Assembly (NCBI GenBank): GCA_900317975.1
Contig: ONIZ01000004.1
Coordinates: 1-51,109, forward strand
Direction: 5' to 3'
Origin: an uncultured Bacillota bacterium
GTDB lineage: Bacteria; Bacillota_I; Bacilli_A; RF39; UBA660
DNA: 51,109 nucleotides
In this document: one piece after another, positions 8,331 through 16,740 of the stretch
Numbering within the stretch: the first letter of the stretch is position 1
Layout of the letters: every line of letters begins with the position of its first letter
Made by a program: the position numbers and the translations under genes
The notes under the pieces: model-generated
Told to the model about the DNA's origin: nothing
Database searches by the model: none
Seen by the model: only the letters and a program-made list of their open reading frames with translations

Positions 8331-10880
8331 ATGAAACGTAGTGAAGTAGATAAATCAAAACTTAGTCCAGTAATGTTGCAATACATGGAAATTAAAGAAA
8401 AATATGATGACTGTATCATATTCTTTAGACTTGGAGATTTTTACGAGATGTTTTTCGATGACGCTATAGAAATATCTAGAGTATTAGAACTAACTCTAAC
8501 CGGAAAACAAGCTGGTTTAGAAGAAAGAGTTCCTATGTGTGGAATACCTCATCATGCATATGCTGCATACGTTAATGATTTAGTAGATAAAGGATATAAA
8601 GTCGCAATAGTAGAGCAACTAGAAGATCCTAAAGAAACAAAAGGAATGGTTAAAAGAGATGTAGTCCAAATTATTACTAAAGGTACTAGATTAGATGAAA
8701 ATATGGATGCTAAAAGTAATAATTATATGGGAAGTATCTATGAAAACTCTAATTCATTTGTACTCAGTTACGTAGATATCTCAACCGGAGAAATAAATAC
8801 CACTATAATAGAAAAAGATAATGAAAAAATAGAACAAAAAATATCAAAATTAAATATAAAAGAATTAATAGTAAATGAAGAAACAGATAGAATACTAATA
8901 GATAATCTAAGAAGAAAATATAATATCTTAGTAACTATAATAGATGAATTATTAGAAGATGAAAACTATGCATATATTTATAATAATTTAGATGATGAAA
9001 GATTAATATTATCTATAAAACAATTATTATTCTATGTAGTAGAAACTAAAAAAGGTGATATGCATCATCTAAAAGAAGCAAAATTAATTAAATCAACTGA
9101 CTACTTAGAATTTGATGTTAATACTAAAAACAATCTAGAATTAGTAGAAACACTAAGAGAAAGAACTAGACAATATAGTTTATTTTGGTTATTAGATAAA
9201 TGTAAAACTGCTATGGGATCTAGATATTTAAAAGCAAATATAGAAGAACCTTTAAGAAATAAGAAAGAATTAAATAGAAGATATGATTTTGTATCAAAAT
9301 TGTCTACACAATTTATTCTAAGAGACGATCTAATAAAAGCTTTAGAAAGTGTATATGACTTAGAAAGATTATGTGGAAGAATAAACTATGGTAATTTAAA
9401 TGTAAAAGATATAATTCAATTAAAAAAATCATTAGGAGTACTTCCTGAAATAAAAAGAATATTAGAAGAATTAAAATATGATAAAACAATAAAAACATTT
9501 GAAGAGTTATATGAATTATTAGAAAAATCTATTAAAGAAGATGCACCTTTAACACTACATGAAGGTAATCTAATTAAAAAAGGATATAATAAAGACTTAG
9601 ATGAATTAAAAGATATATCAACCGGATCAAAAGATTTCATAATAAATATGGAACAAGTTGAAAGAGAAAGAACTGGAATAAAGAACTTAAAAGTAGGATA
9701 TAACAAAGTCTTTGGATATTACATAGAAGTATCAAAAGGCTCAATAAAAGAAGTAAAAGAAGAGTTTGGATATGAAAGAAAACAAACTCTAGCTAATGCA
9801 GAAAGATATATAACTCCAGAACTTAAAGAAAAAGAAAATATAATATTAGGCGCAGAAGAAAAAATAGTTAATTTAGAATATAAATTATTTATGGATATAA
9901 GAGAAGTAGTAAAAAGATATATTAGAGATTTACAAGAAACAGCAAACATTATTAGCGAAATAGATATGTTAGAAGCATTCTCAATAGTATCAGATAAATA
10001 TAAATTTGTTAGACCAAATATAATTGATGAAAATAATGTAGAATTAATAGAATGTCGTCATCCAGTAATAGAACAAGTATTAAAAGATAGATATGTATCA
10101 AATAATATAATAATGGATGAAAATACAAATATCTTACTAATTACAGGACCAAACATGGCAGGAAAATCAACATATATGAGACAATTTGCTATAACAGTAA
10201 TAATGGCTCAAATAGGTTGTTTCGTGCCATGTAAGAGTGCAACTCTTCCATTATTCGATAAAATTTTTACAAGAATTGGCGCAAGCGATAACTTAGTAGG
10301 AGGCGAATCTACTTTCATGGTAGAAATGAAAGAAGCAAATAAAGCACTAAGAGAAGCAACTCCAAATAGTTTAATATTATTTGATGAAATAGGTAGAGGA
10401 ACTGCAACATATGACGGAATGGCTCTAGCTCAAGCAATATTAGAATACATTCATGACAAGATTAAAGCTAAAACCATGTTTTCAACTCACTATCATGAAT
10501 TAACTTCACTAGATAGAGACTTACATCATCTTGAAAATGTTCACGTTTCAGCAATTGAAGAAAACGGAGTATTAACATTCTTACATAAAGTTAAAAAAGG
10601 CCCAATTGATAAAAGTTATGGTATACATGTTGCTAATCTAGCTCATCTTCCTAATTCATTAATAGAAAGAGCAGATGAAATACTAAACGTATACGAAAAT
10701 AAGAACAATAAAAAAGAAATATATACTCAAACTTCACTATTTGAATTAACAGAAGAAGAAATACCAAAAGAATCAATACTAGAACAAAAACTAAAAGAGA
10801 TAAATCCAGTAGAGATGACCCCAATGGAAGCAATAAATTATTTATACGAACTAAAAAAGGAAATGAACGATTTAAAATAA
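8331..10880 (+). CDS. mutS: DNA mismatch repair ATPase MutS
   Basis: 849 aa, full length for MutS1. The N-terminal mismatch-recognition domain has the FFRLGDFYEMFF motif (Phe-x-Glu contacts the mispair). Connector, lever and clamp domains follow. The C-terminal ABC-type ATPase has Walker A GPNMAGKST near 606-614, Walker B LILFDEIGRGT and the STHYHEL switch. MutS dimers bind mispairs and recruit MutL; mutL is not in the window. It starts right after a terminator with its own extended -10 promoter. nusB follows with a separate -10 box beginning 11 nt after the mutS stop. Confidence 0.97.
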   Translation: MKRSEVDKSKLSPVMLQYMEIKEKYDDCIIFFRLGDFYEMFFDDAIEISRVLELTLTGKQAGLEERVPMCGIPHHAYAAYVNDLVDKGYKVAIVEQLEDPKETKGMVKRDVVQIITKGTRLDENMDAKSNNYMGSIYENSNSFVLSYVDISTGEINTTIIEKDNEKIEQKISKLNIKELIVNEETDRILIDNLRRKYNILVTIIDELLEDENYAYIYNNLDDERLILSIKQLLFYVVETKKGDMHHLKEAKLIKSTDYLEFDVNTKNNLELVETLRERTRQYSLFWLLDKCKTAMGSRYLKANIEEPLRNKKELNRRYDFVSKLSTQFILRDDLIKALESVYDLERLCGRINYGNLNVKDIIQLKKSLGVLPEIKRILEELKYDKTIKTFEELYELLEKSIKEDAPLTLHEGNLIKKGYNKDLDELKDISTGSKDFIINMEQVERERTGIKNLKVGYNKVFGYYIEVSKGSIKEVKEEFGYERKQTLANAERYITPELKEKENIILGAEEKIVNLEYKLFMDIREVVKRYIRDLQETANIISEIDMLEAFSIVSDKYKFVRPNIIDENNVELIECRHPVIEQVLKDRYVSNNIIMDENTNILLITGPNMAGKSTYMRQFAITVIMAQIGCFVPCKSATLPLFDKIFTRIGASDNLVGGESTFMVEMKEANKALREATPNSLILFDEIGRGTATYDGMALAQAILEYIHDKIKAKTMFSTHYHELTSLDRDLHHLENVHVSAIEENGVLTFLHKVKKGPIDKSYGIHVANLAHLPNSLIERADEILNVYENKNNKKEIYTQTSLFELTEEEIPKESILEQKLKEINPVEMTPMEAINYLYELKKEMNDLK

Positions 10881-10890
10881 CATTAAAATA

Positions 10891-10899
10891 TGATAAAAT
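10891..10899 (+). promoter_or_regulatory. Extended -10 promoter of nusB
   Basis: TG-A-TAAAAT ending 17 nt before the ATG at 10916. Predicted +1 falls in AGGTGA. Confidence 0.55.
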
Positions 10900-10915
10900 T
10901 AGATAGGTGAAAAAA

Positions 10916-11326
10916 ATGACTAGAAATGAAAAAAGAGAAATAATTATAAAAATTATATATGAAACTATCATGCTTGAAAAAGCAAATACTAATTATAATT
11001 TAGATGATTTAATTAATGAACAAACAGAAGAAAAAGATGAATTCATTTATGATACTTTAAAAGGAATTCTAGAAAATAAAGATAATATAGTTAAAGTTTC
11101 TAATAAATATCTAAAAGATAAATGGGAATTTTCAAGATTAGCAGTTCCAGATCAAGCAATTATTATATTAGGAGTATATGAATTATTATATACAGATACT
11201 CCTAATAAAGTTGCAATAGACGAAGCAATAGAATTAGCTAAAAAATATTCAAATGATGATATTCCAAAAGTTATAAATGGTATTTTAGATAGTGTTTTAC
11301 ATAATGAGGAAAAAATAAATGAATGA
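10916..11326 (+). CDS. nusB: Transcription antitermination factor NusB
   Basis: A 136-aa all-helical RNA-binding protein that joins NusE/S10 on boxA RNA for rRNA antitermination. The C-terminal block is family-typical: FSRLAVPDQAIIILGVYELL, then PNKVAIDEAIELAKKY and a closing FINGILDS-like motif (VINGILDSVL). I take the ATG at 10916, not the GTG nine bases earlier, because that GTG is part of the AGGTGA ribosome binding site. It overlaps xseA by 8 nt, so the two are translationally coupled. Confidence 0.92.
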   Translation: MTRNEKREIIIKIIYETIMLEKANTNYNLDDLINEQTEEKDEFIYDTLKGILENKDNIVKVSNKYLKDKWEFSRLAVPDQAIIILGVYELLYTDTPNKVAIDEAIELAKKYSNDDIPKVINGILDSVLHNEEKINE

Positions 11327-12572
11327 TAAATATATTAGTGTTAATCAATTAACTAGATATATTAAATACAAAATAGATAATGATATTAATCTAAATGAAG
11401 TATTCTTGCGAGGAGAAATATCTAATTTTAAAGCACATTCACGAGGACATTTCTATTTTACTTTAAAAGATGAAAAGAGTAGAATATCTGCTATTATGTT
11501 CTCTTCATCTACAAAAAATATTAAATTTGTACCACAAGATGGTATGAAAGTATTAGTTACTGGTAAAATCTCAGTTTTTGAAACTACAGGAAATTACCAA
11601 ATATATGTAAATGAAATGTTAGAAGATGGAGTGGGTAATTTATACATTGCTTATGAACAATTAAAAAAGAAACTAGATGAAGAAGGTTTATTTAAGACTG
11701 ATCACAAAAAGCCTATTCCAAAAATTCCAAATAGAGTAGGAGTAGTAACAGCTCCAACAGGCGCAGCAATTAAAGATATAATATCTACTATAAAAAGAAG
11801 ATGGCCACTATGTGAAATATTATTGTTTCCAGCACTAGTACAAGGTGAATTAGCCCATGAGACTATAGTAGAACAAATAAAAAATGCCGATAATTACAAT
11901 TTAGATACATTAATTGTTGGAAGAGGTGGAGGATCAATAGAAGACTTATGGCCATTCAATGAAGAAGATGTGGCCCGAGCAATCTATAATTGTAATACAC
12001 CAATCATCTCAGCAGTAGGACATGAAGTAGACTTTACTATAGCAGATTTTGTAGCAGACTTACGTGCACCAACTCCAACAGGCGCAGCAGAAATGGCTGT
12101 ACCACAAAAAAATGAAGTAATTTCATTAATAAATCAAATAAATATAAGATTAAATAAAGCTCTAATAAATAAAATAAATATAAATAAGAAACACCTAGAA
12201 GAAATAAAAAAGCATTATATATTTACAAACCCAATTTCTATATATCAAGCAAAAGAAATGAATTATGATTCAATATTAGAAAGATTAAAATATTCATTAA
12301 CTAATTTAATACATGTAAAAGAAAAAAATTATCAAAGAGTAACATCATCAATAATATTACAAAATCCAGAAATACTATTTGATAAAAAGAAAAATAAATA
12401 TATAAATATATTATCTAAATTAGAGACTCTATCTCCTCTAAAAACATTACAAAGAGGATATTCAATAACAAAAAAAGATAATAAAGTAATTACAAGTATA
12501 AAGAATATAAAAAAAGGGGATAATATCAAAATTGAATTTAATGATGGAAATATTAATGCTAAAGTAATATAA
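11319..12572 (+). CDS. xseA: Exodeoxyribonuclease VII large subunit
   Basis: A 417-aa catalytic subunit of the ssDNA exonuclease ExoVII. An N-terminal OB-fold (about 1-100: VFLRGEISNFKAHSRGHFYF) is followed by the catalytic domain with GVVTAPTGAAIKDI, VGRGGGSIEDLWPFN and SAVGHEVDFTIADFVAD. A Lys/Asn-rich coiled-coil and a C-terminal RGYSI-type motif follow. The start is an ATG inside the last codons of nusB. The small subunit xseB lies 321 nt downstream, separated by what looks like gene debris, whereas xseA and xseB are usually adjacent. Confidence 0.96.
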   Translation: MNDKYISVNQLTRYIKYKIDNDINLNEVFLRGEISNFKAHSRGHFYFTLKDEKSRISAIMFSSSTKNIKFVPQDGMKVLVTGKISVFETTGNYQIYVNEMLEDGVGNLYIAYEQLKKKLDEEGLFKTDHKKPIPKIPNRVGVVTAPTGAAIKDIISTIKRRWPLCEILLFPALVQGELAHETIVEQIKNADNYNLDTLIVGRGGGSIEDLWPFNEEDVARAIYNCNTPIISAVGHEVDFTIADFVADLRAPTPTGAAEMAVPQKNEVISLINQINIRLNKALINKININKKHLEEIKKHYIFTNPISIYQAKEMNYDSILERLKYSLTNLIHVKEKNYQRVTSSIILQNPEILFDKKKNKYINILSKLETLSPLKTLQRGYSITKKDNKVITSIKNIKKGDNIKIEFNDGNINAKVI

Positions 12573-12574
12573 AA

Positions 12575-12877
12575 TTAGAAAAAATAATATATGAAAATCC
12601 AAATGATTCAATCAGTAATTGAAGAGGTCTAGCATATAATGGACAAAATTCAGAAAAAGAAAAATGTTTAAAAAGCATAAAAACAAAAGAAGAAAAAACT
12701 ATAAAAGCAGAAGATTATATGAAAACTAATAAAAGTACTCATACAATTATTTCATACATATTATTACTAACTACAATAATAACAATAATATATGGAATAA
12801 TAAAAAAAATAAATAAGTTATATTATTCTAGGAATTATTACGATACTAATAAATATATTTTTATTAGTATAAAATAA
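12575..12877 (+). pseudogene. Remnant of a small membrane protein gene between xseA and xseB
   Basis: One frame reads sensibly for about 100 codons but has no start and contains an in-frame TGA at 12620. Before the stop it reads like KLEKIIYENPNDSISN; after it comes a charged Lys-rich segment, and from about 12740 a single hydrophobic helix (ISYILLLTTIITIIYGII) with a basic tail. An ATG at 12719 would leave a 52-aa peptide but has no ribosome binding site. TGA is used as a stop elsewhere in this window, so reading it as Trp is unlikely. A degraded gene is the best reading; random AT-rich noise is possible. Confidence 0.4.
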
Positions 12878-12893
12878 AAAATAGGAGGTTAAA

Positions 12894-13121
12894 ATGGCAA
12901 AGGAAAAAGAATCTACATTTGAAGAAGATTTAACAAATTTAGAAGAAATTGTAAAAAAGCTAGAAACGGGAGAAGTTCCTCTAGATGATGCAATTAAAGA
13001 ATTTACTAAAGCAATGGAATTATCTAAAAAATGTGATACAAAATTAAAATCAGCTGAAGAAGCTATTACTAAATTAGTAAATAAGGAAGGCAATCTAGAA
13101 AACTTTGAAGTAGAAGAATAA
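12894..13121 (+). CDS. xseB: Exodeoxyribonuclease VII small subunit
   Basis: 75 aa, normal for XseB. It carries the family pattern TFEEDLTNLEEIVKKLETGE followed by VPLDDAIKEFTKAMELSKKC: two helices that pack on the XseA coiled coil. AGGAGG lies 6 nt before the ATG. It is closed by a terminator. Confidence 0.94.
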   Translation: MAKEKESTFEEDLTNLEEIVKKLETGEVPLDDAIKEFTKAMELSKKCDTKLKSAEEAITKLVNKEGNLENFEVEE

Positions 13122-13143
13122 ACGTCATAAGACGTTTTTTTTA
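13121..13143 (+). terminator. Intrinsic terminator of xseB
   Basis: AACGTC-ATAA-GACGTT followed by T-run. Confidence 0.8.
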
Positions 13144-13145
13144 AT

Positions 13146-13171
13146 ATAAAAAGAAGAGTAATTACTCTTCT
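13146..13171 (-). terminator. Intrinsic terminator of the DUF1292 gene
   Basis: Stem AGAAGAGTA/TACTCTTCT, with TTTTTAT following on the minus strand. Overlaps the last codons of the gene. Confidence 0.75.
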
Positions 13172-13371
13172 ATAGTTTCAAGCACTTTATAAACTTCATC
13201 TTCATTATCTAAAGGAATTAAATAATTATCATCGCTAGGATCTACTTTTCTAAGTAAAACATCATCTTCATCTTCTAAATTAACTAATAACAAATAGTTA
13301 ATATTATCAATAGTAAAATCATTCGCAATAGTATATTTCTTATTATCTATATCATAATAATTAACGTTCAT
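13162..13371 (-). CDS. DUF1292-like small acidic protein
   Basis: A 69-aa acidic protein with the DUF1292 (YrzB-like) layout: a beta-rich core with DNINYLLLVNLEDEDDVLLRK, then a conserved-looking IPLDNEDEVYKVLE C-terminus. Function of the family is unknown. It starts directly after the stop codon of the upstream gene, whose last codons (Lys-Gly-Gly-Lys) encode the AGGAGG ribosome binding site, so the two are coupled. Confidence 0.75.
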   Translation of the reverse strand: MNVNYYDIDNKKYTIANDFTIDNINYLLLVNLEDEDDVLLRKVDPSDDNYLIPLDNEDEVYKVLETIEE

Positions 13372-14163
13372 CTATTTTCCTCCTTTAGATCTAGTAGGAC
13401 CATACATATTATGATCACTCATCATCTGATCTAATTCAGATTTACTTTTTGATTGCTCAGCATTATATTCTTCTGATCTCTTTTCAAAAGCATGTTCAAT
13501 ACTAAATCTATTTTCCATAGTTTCACGGAATTTATCAATAGCTTTTTTATAATCATCGTCATTAAACATATCAGATCCTTCTTCATAATAACCATTCTTA
13601 TATAAGTAATTTCTGAAACTTCTTGATTGATCGTTACCATCTTCATCTTTAATTATTAAACAATAATCATGATTAGGATCAGTTAATGAACAATCTAATA
13701 ATTCACTAGTATATGCAGGACCAATTTCACAATAAGCATAGTATACATTTTTATCGAAATCACCATCACCAAAGTTTAATAATCCTTTATAAATTTGACC
13801 ATAATCATACCAATAGTATTTACCAGGTTCTGTTTCACTTCTATAAACATTATTTATTAAATATTGATTTCTAAACTCTCTAGCATTTTGAGTAATTTCA
13901 TTACTAACTTGATAGTTTTCAACTGCATTAGGAATACCTTCATGAATAACATCATTAGCAACATATCCACCAGTAAAACCAATAACACCAGTAGCAAGAG
14001 CAATAATCATCCATCGTTTCAATTTTAAATTAGCTTCTTGAATTAGTTTATTATATCTTTCTCTAGGTACATATTGACTTTTTTGTACTCTATGACTTCT
14101 ACTACCATGAGTAGACTTACGAATAAACTCATCATAATCTCTAGTACTATAATTATCTTTCAT
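13372..14163 (-). CDS. Hypothetical single-pass membrane protein
   Basis: A 263-aa protein, not recognised. A basic cytoplasmic head of about 50 residues (STHGSRSHRVQKSQYVPRER) precedes one membrane helix (about 50-70: MIIALATGVIGFTGGYVA), giving a predicted external domain of about 190 residues. That domain has paired Cys (YAYCEIGP, then LDCSLTD and HDYCLI) that could be disulfides. The start is the ATG at 14163, 7 nt after GGAGAT; a TTG two codons earlier is too close to that site. It forms a two-gene unit with the DUF1292 gene. Confidence 0.7.
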   Translation of the reverse strand: MKDNYSTRDYDEFIRKSTHGSRSHRVQKSQYVPRERYNKLIQEANLKLKRWMIIALATGVIGFTGGYVANDVIHEGIPNAVENYQVSNEITQNAREFRNQYLINNVYRSETEPGKYYWYDYGQIYKGLLNFGDGDFDKNVYYAYCEIGPAYTSELLDCSLTDPNHDYCLIIKDEDGNDQSRSFRNYLYKNGYYEEGSDMFNDDDYKKAIDKFRETMENRFSIEHAFEKRSEEYNAEQSKSKSELDQMMSDHNMYGPTRSKGGK

Positions 14164-14259
14164 ATACAATCTCCATATCTTAATATAAATATATAATTAT
14201 ATACAAAAAAAGTCAAAGCATATGTAAAACAATTTTACATAGAAAAAAATAAAATAATA

Positions 14260-14268
14260 TGCTAAAAT
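14260..14268 (+). promoter_or_regulatory. Extended -10 promoter
   Basis: TG-C-TAAAAT, 24 nt before the chosen ATG at 14292. Confidence 0.45.
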
Positions 14269-14291
14269 TAATTAAGAATAGAGGGATGAAT

Positions 14292-14606
14292 ATGTATATA
14301 GATTTAGTTGTATTAATATTATTAATTATAGGAATAGTAATGTATTCAAGGCACTTTTCATCATTTGTATTTATAGTAGCTATTATAGATATATTATTAA
14401 GAATACTATATTTTATTAGAACTCATGTAGGATTACCTGATTTCAATAAGTTTGTAAGTAGATATTTTCCAGAATCAATGTTTGGATTGATAGATAAGTA
14501 TACTAGAGGAGATATTAATATAATTCTTAAATGGATATTTGTCGTATTAATGATATTCTTCTTATACTACATAATAAGAATATGGTTAAAGAAAAAGAAA
14601 TTTTAA
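14292..14606 (+). CDS. Small multi-pass membrane protein
   Basis: A 104-aa protein with three hydrophobic stretches (about 3-18, 21-43 and 77-98), ending in a Lys-rich tail (WLKKKKF). No family recognised. The start at 14292 is chosen because AGAGGG lies 6 nt upstream; the ATGs at 14259 and 14286 have no or overlapping ribosome binding sites and the first lies inside the -10 region. It shares a bidirectional terminator with the convergent IMPACT-family gene. Confidence 0.65.
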   Translation: MYIDLVVLILLIIGIVMYSRHFSSFVFIVAIIDILLRILYFIRTHVGLPDFNKFVSRYFPESMFGLIDKYTRGDINIILKWIFVVLMIFFLYYIIRIWLKKKKF

Positions 14607-14640
14607 AAAAATACTTATATTTCTAAATAAGTATTTTTTA
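14605..14640. terminator. Bidirectional terminator
   Basis: A 12-bp perfect stem (AAAAAATACTTA/TAAGTATTTTTT) between convergent genes, T-rich on both strands. Confidence 0.8.
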
Positions 14641-15193
14641 TTTTTTCTAAATTATATTTATTAAATTTATCTATATCACCATTAGAAATAATTAAATTAT
14701 ATTGAACCGTTTCTCCAAATTTTTTCTCAATAACTTTACATTTAGTAGAATTAACTAAATTATCTATAGTAGATATTTCATCATATTTAAAACTAATATC
14801 ACACTCATATCCTTCTAATAATAAACTTTTTCTACTATCGTCAATCAAATTAGAAGCACATTTAGAATAAGCTCTAACAAGTCCTCCAGCACCTAATTTA
14901 ACACCTCCAAAATATCTAACTACAATGATTGCTGTATTAAATAGATTTTCTTTATCAATAACATTAAATATAGGCATACCACTAGTACCACCAGGTTCAC
15001 CATCGTCGCTAGATTTAAATTCATTAATAAATCTATAAGCATAAACATAATGAGTTGCCTTAGGATATTTATCTTTAATAAAATTCATCATATTATTAAA
15101 ATCTAAAATATTATTAACTTTAAAAATAGTACCTATAAATTTAGATTTATTTACTTCTAAAATATATTCATATATATCATTAATTATATACAT
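14615..15193 (-). CDS. IMPACT/YigZ-family protein
   Basis: A 192-aa homologue of the YigZ/YvyE (UPF0029, IMPACT) family. The N-terminal domain shows the family signature: KSKFIG, then ATHYVYAYRF, SSDDGEPGGTSGMPIF, TAIIVVRYFGGVKLGAGGLVRAYS. The C-terminal ferredoxin-like domain is shorter and more divergent. Family members interact with translation components, but the role in bacteria is not settled. Its -10 box sits 16 nt before the ATG, divergent from the AI-2E family permease promoter 25 bp away. Confidence 0.92.
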   Translation of the reverse strand: MYIINDIYEYILEVNKSKFIGTIFKVNNILDFNNMMNFIKDKYPKATHYVYAYRFINEFKSSDDGEPGGTSGMPIFNVIDKENLFNTAIIVVRYFGGVKLGAGGLVRAYSKCASNLIDDSRKSLLLEGYECDISFKYDEISTIDNLVNSTKCKVIEKKFGETVQYNLIISNGDIDKFNKYNLEKIKNTYLEI

Positions 15194-15208
15194 AATATCA
15201 CCAATTAA

Positions 15209-15214
15209 ATTATA
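15209..15214 (-). promoter_or_regulatory. TATAAT -10 box of the IMPACT-family gene
   Basis: Minus-strand TATAAT ending 16 nt before the ATG at 15193. Predicted +1 at 15202 is the first G of GGTGA. Confidence 0.6.
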
Positions 15215-15238
15215 CTAAAAAAAACAATAAAAATATAG

Positions 15239-15244
15239 TATAAT
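15239..15244 (+). promoter_or_regulatory. TATAAT -10 box of the AI-2E family gene
   Basis: TATAAT ending 17 nt before the ATG at 15261. Predicted +1 at 15251 is the A of AGGTGA. Confidence 0.6.
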
Positions 15245-15260
15245 ACTAGTAGGTGATAAT

Positions 15261-16484
15261 ATGGAGAAAAAAGTAGAAAAAGAGAATTTAGATAATAAAA
15301 ATCTAAATAAAGTAATTAAAAGATCAAAAGATGTATTAAATGTTTTATATTTAATAGGAATAATAGTCTTATTAATACTATTAAGTAGATTATTCATTGA
15401 ATACAAAATATTTAAAATACTAGGGGAAATATTATCAGTAATTTCACCATTATTTATAGGTTTTGTAATAGCTTGGTTAATAGATCCTTTTATAAAGAAA
15501 ATTACTAAAATATCAAAAGACAAAATACCTAGATTTGCATCAACTATAATTGCATATTTAATTGTAATAGGAATTATAGTAGGAATGATAGTTATTATTT
15601 CACCTCAATTAGCTAGTCAAATTAAAGATTTTGCTGGAAAAGTTCCATATATATTAAATGATATAAAAGAATGGATTAATAGTTTATTTAAAACACTAAG
15701 TGTAAATGGACTAAATACAAAAGAAGTTTCAACTGAATTAACTAAAAAAGTTATTAAAATAACTCAATCATCTACTAGTGAAATAGCTAATTTCATGTTA
15801 CAAGCAGGAACTGGAACAATAAATGTACTAGCTAAAATCATTTTAGGTATCATGGTAGCATTCTACTTATCATTAACATTTGATAAGCTAAATGACAAAA
15901 TAGAAAAAAAATTACCTGAATCATGGAGAGATAATTATAAAGAATTAATTAAAAGAATAAACACTTCATTAAGAGATTATGTAGGTGGAGTATTAATTAT
16001 AATGGTTCTAGTATTTATAACACAATTAATTGGATTCTCAATAATAGGTTTAGAAGCTCCAATAATATTTGCAATATTCTGTGCATTAACAGATATAATT
16101 CCATATTTTGGACCTTATATAGGAGCAATTCCTGCAGTAATAGTAGGATTTGCCGAATCACCTTTAGTAGGAGTTATGACAATATTAGTAATATTTATAT
16201 GTCAACAATTAGAAAACAATATCTACCAACCAATTATTATGGGTAAAACAATGAAATTACATCCAATTACAATAATGTTAGGATTATTACTATTTGGACA
16301 TTTCTTAGGCATATTAGGTATGATAATCGCAACTCCAGTAATCGCAACAATTAAAGTAATATATGATTTCATACAAGAACAAAAAGAAGAGAATAAAGAC
16401 TCTGATGATGTAGATGATAAAACAAAAGAAAACTTTATAGAAAAGATTACAAATATAGTAGATGGAAATATTGAAACAGATTAA
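15261..16484 (+). CDS. AI-2E family transporter (TerC/PerM-like permease)
   Basis: A 407-aa protein with about eight membrane helices in the family order: two pairs near 25-75 and 85-120, a soluble helical segment (about 120-200), then a C-terminal bundle with the family hallmark DIIPYFGPYIGAIPAVIVG and the following NNIYQPIIMG and HPITIMLGLLLFG. The tail is charged. Members of the family export varied small substrates or act in Na+/H+ exchange; the substrate here is unknown. The T-box transcription unit begins just after its stop codon. Confidence 0.92.
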   Translation: MEKKVEKENLDNKNLNKVIKRSKDVLNVLYLIGIIVLLILLSRLFIEYKIFKILGEILSVISPLFIGFVIAWLIDPFIKKITKISKDKIPRFASTIIAYLIVIGIIVGMIVIISPQLASQIKDFAGKVPYILNDIKEWINSLFKTLSVNGLNTKEVSTELTKKVIKITQSSTSEIANFMLQAGTGTINVLAKIILGIMVAFYLSLTFDKLNDKIEKKLPESWRDNYKELIKRINTSLRDYVGGVLIIMVLVFITQLIGFSIIGLEAPIIFAIFCALTDIIPYFGPYIGAIPAVIVGFAESPLVGVMTILVIFICQQLENNIYQPIIMGKTMKLHPITIMLGLLLFGHFLGILGMIIATPVIATIKVIYDFIQEQKEENKDSDDVDDKTKENFIEKITNIVDGNIETD

Positions 16485-16493
16485 TAAAAATGC

Positions 16494-16522
16494 TTGTTAA
16501 ATAGACTTAAATTTGATAAAAT
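16494..16522 (+). promoter_or_regulatory. Promoter of the T-box leader
   Basis: TTGTTA at 16494-16499, 17-nt spacer, extended -10 TG-A-TAAAAT ending at 16522. Predicted +1 is near 16529. Confidence 0.75.
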
Positions 16523-16528
16523 AAATGA

Positions 16529-16720
16529 GAAATGAAATATTAGATAATGATTAAAGATTAGTATTAATATGATGTTTTATAGAAAGACTTTGTTGATGGA
16601 AATAAGTTAAACTAGTATTAAGAAGCTCCTTTATGAATCTAATCGGTAAAACCGTTATAAGAAATTAAGACCAAGAGTAGGATGGTAAAGTGTCTAATCA
16701 CTCCTATAATTGGTCTTTTA
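16529..16720 (+). ncRNA. T-box riboswitch leader, probably alanine-specific
   Basis: Elements in T-box order. Stem I base ATTAGAT/ATCTAAT (16538-16544 with 16637-16643). Loop-E partners AGTA (16560-16563) and GAA (16622-16624), with the TTAATA/TATTAA helix between them. Apical TTGATGGAAA near 16592. Stem II CGGT-AAA-ACCG followed by TTATAAGA. Antiterminator: TAGGA/TCCTA (16678-16682, 16702-16706), bulge TGGTAAA, upper stem GTG/CAC. The codon right after GAA is GCT (Ala), which fits alaS as third gene of the operon; a one-base offset would read CTC (Leu). Bulge TGGT would pair with a tRNA ending ACCA. Stem III appears missing, and the terminator stem AAGACCAA/TTGGTCTT encloses the antiterminator instead of competing with it. 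Confidence 0.85.
16667..16720 (+). terminator. Terminator-like stem of the T-box leader
   Basis: AAGACCAA (16667-16674) pairs with TTGGTCTT (16710-16717), followed by TTATTTG. Its loop holds the complete antiterminator. CTCCT at 16701-16705 is also complementary to AGGAG of the ribosome binding site at 16729-16733. Confidence 0.65.
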
Positions 16721-16740
16721 TTTGTTTAAGGAGGGGTAAA

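Noticed and set aside
12620-12622. In-frame TGA read as Trp, implying a Mycoplasma-type code.
   Set aside because: TGG is used for Trp throughout and genuine genes end in TGA (5885, 17286, 23752), so the standard code fits.
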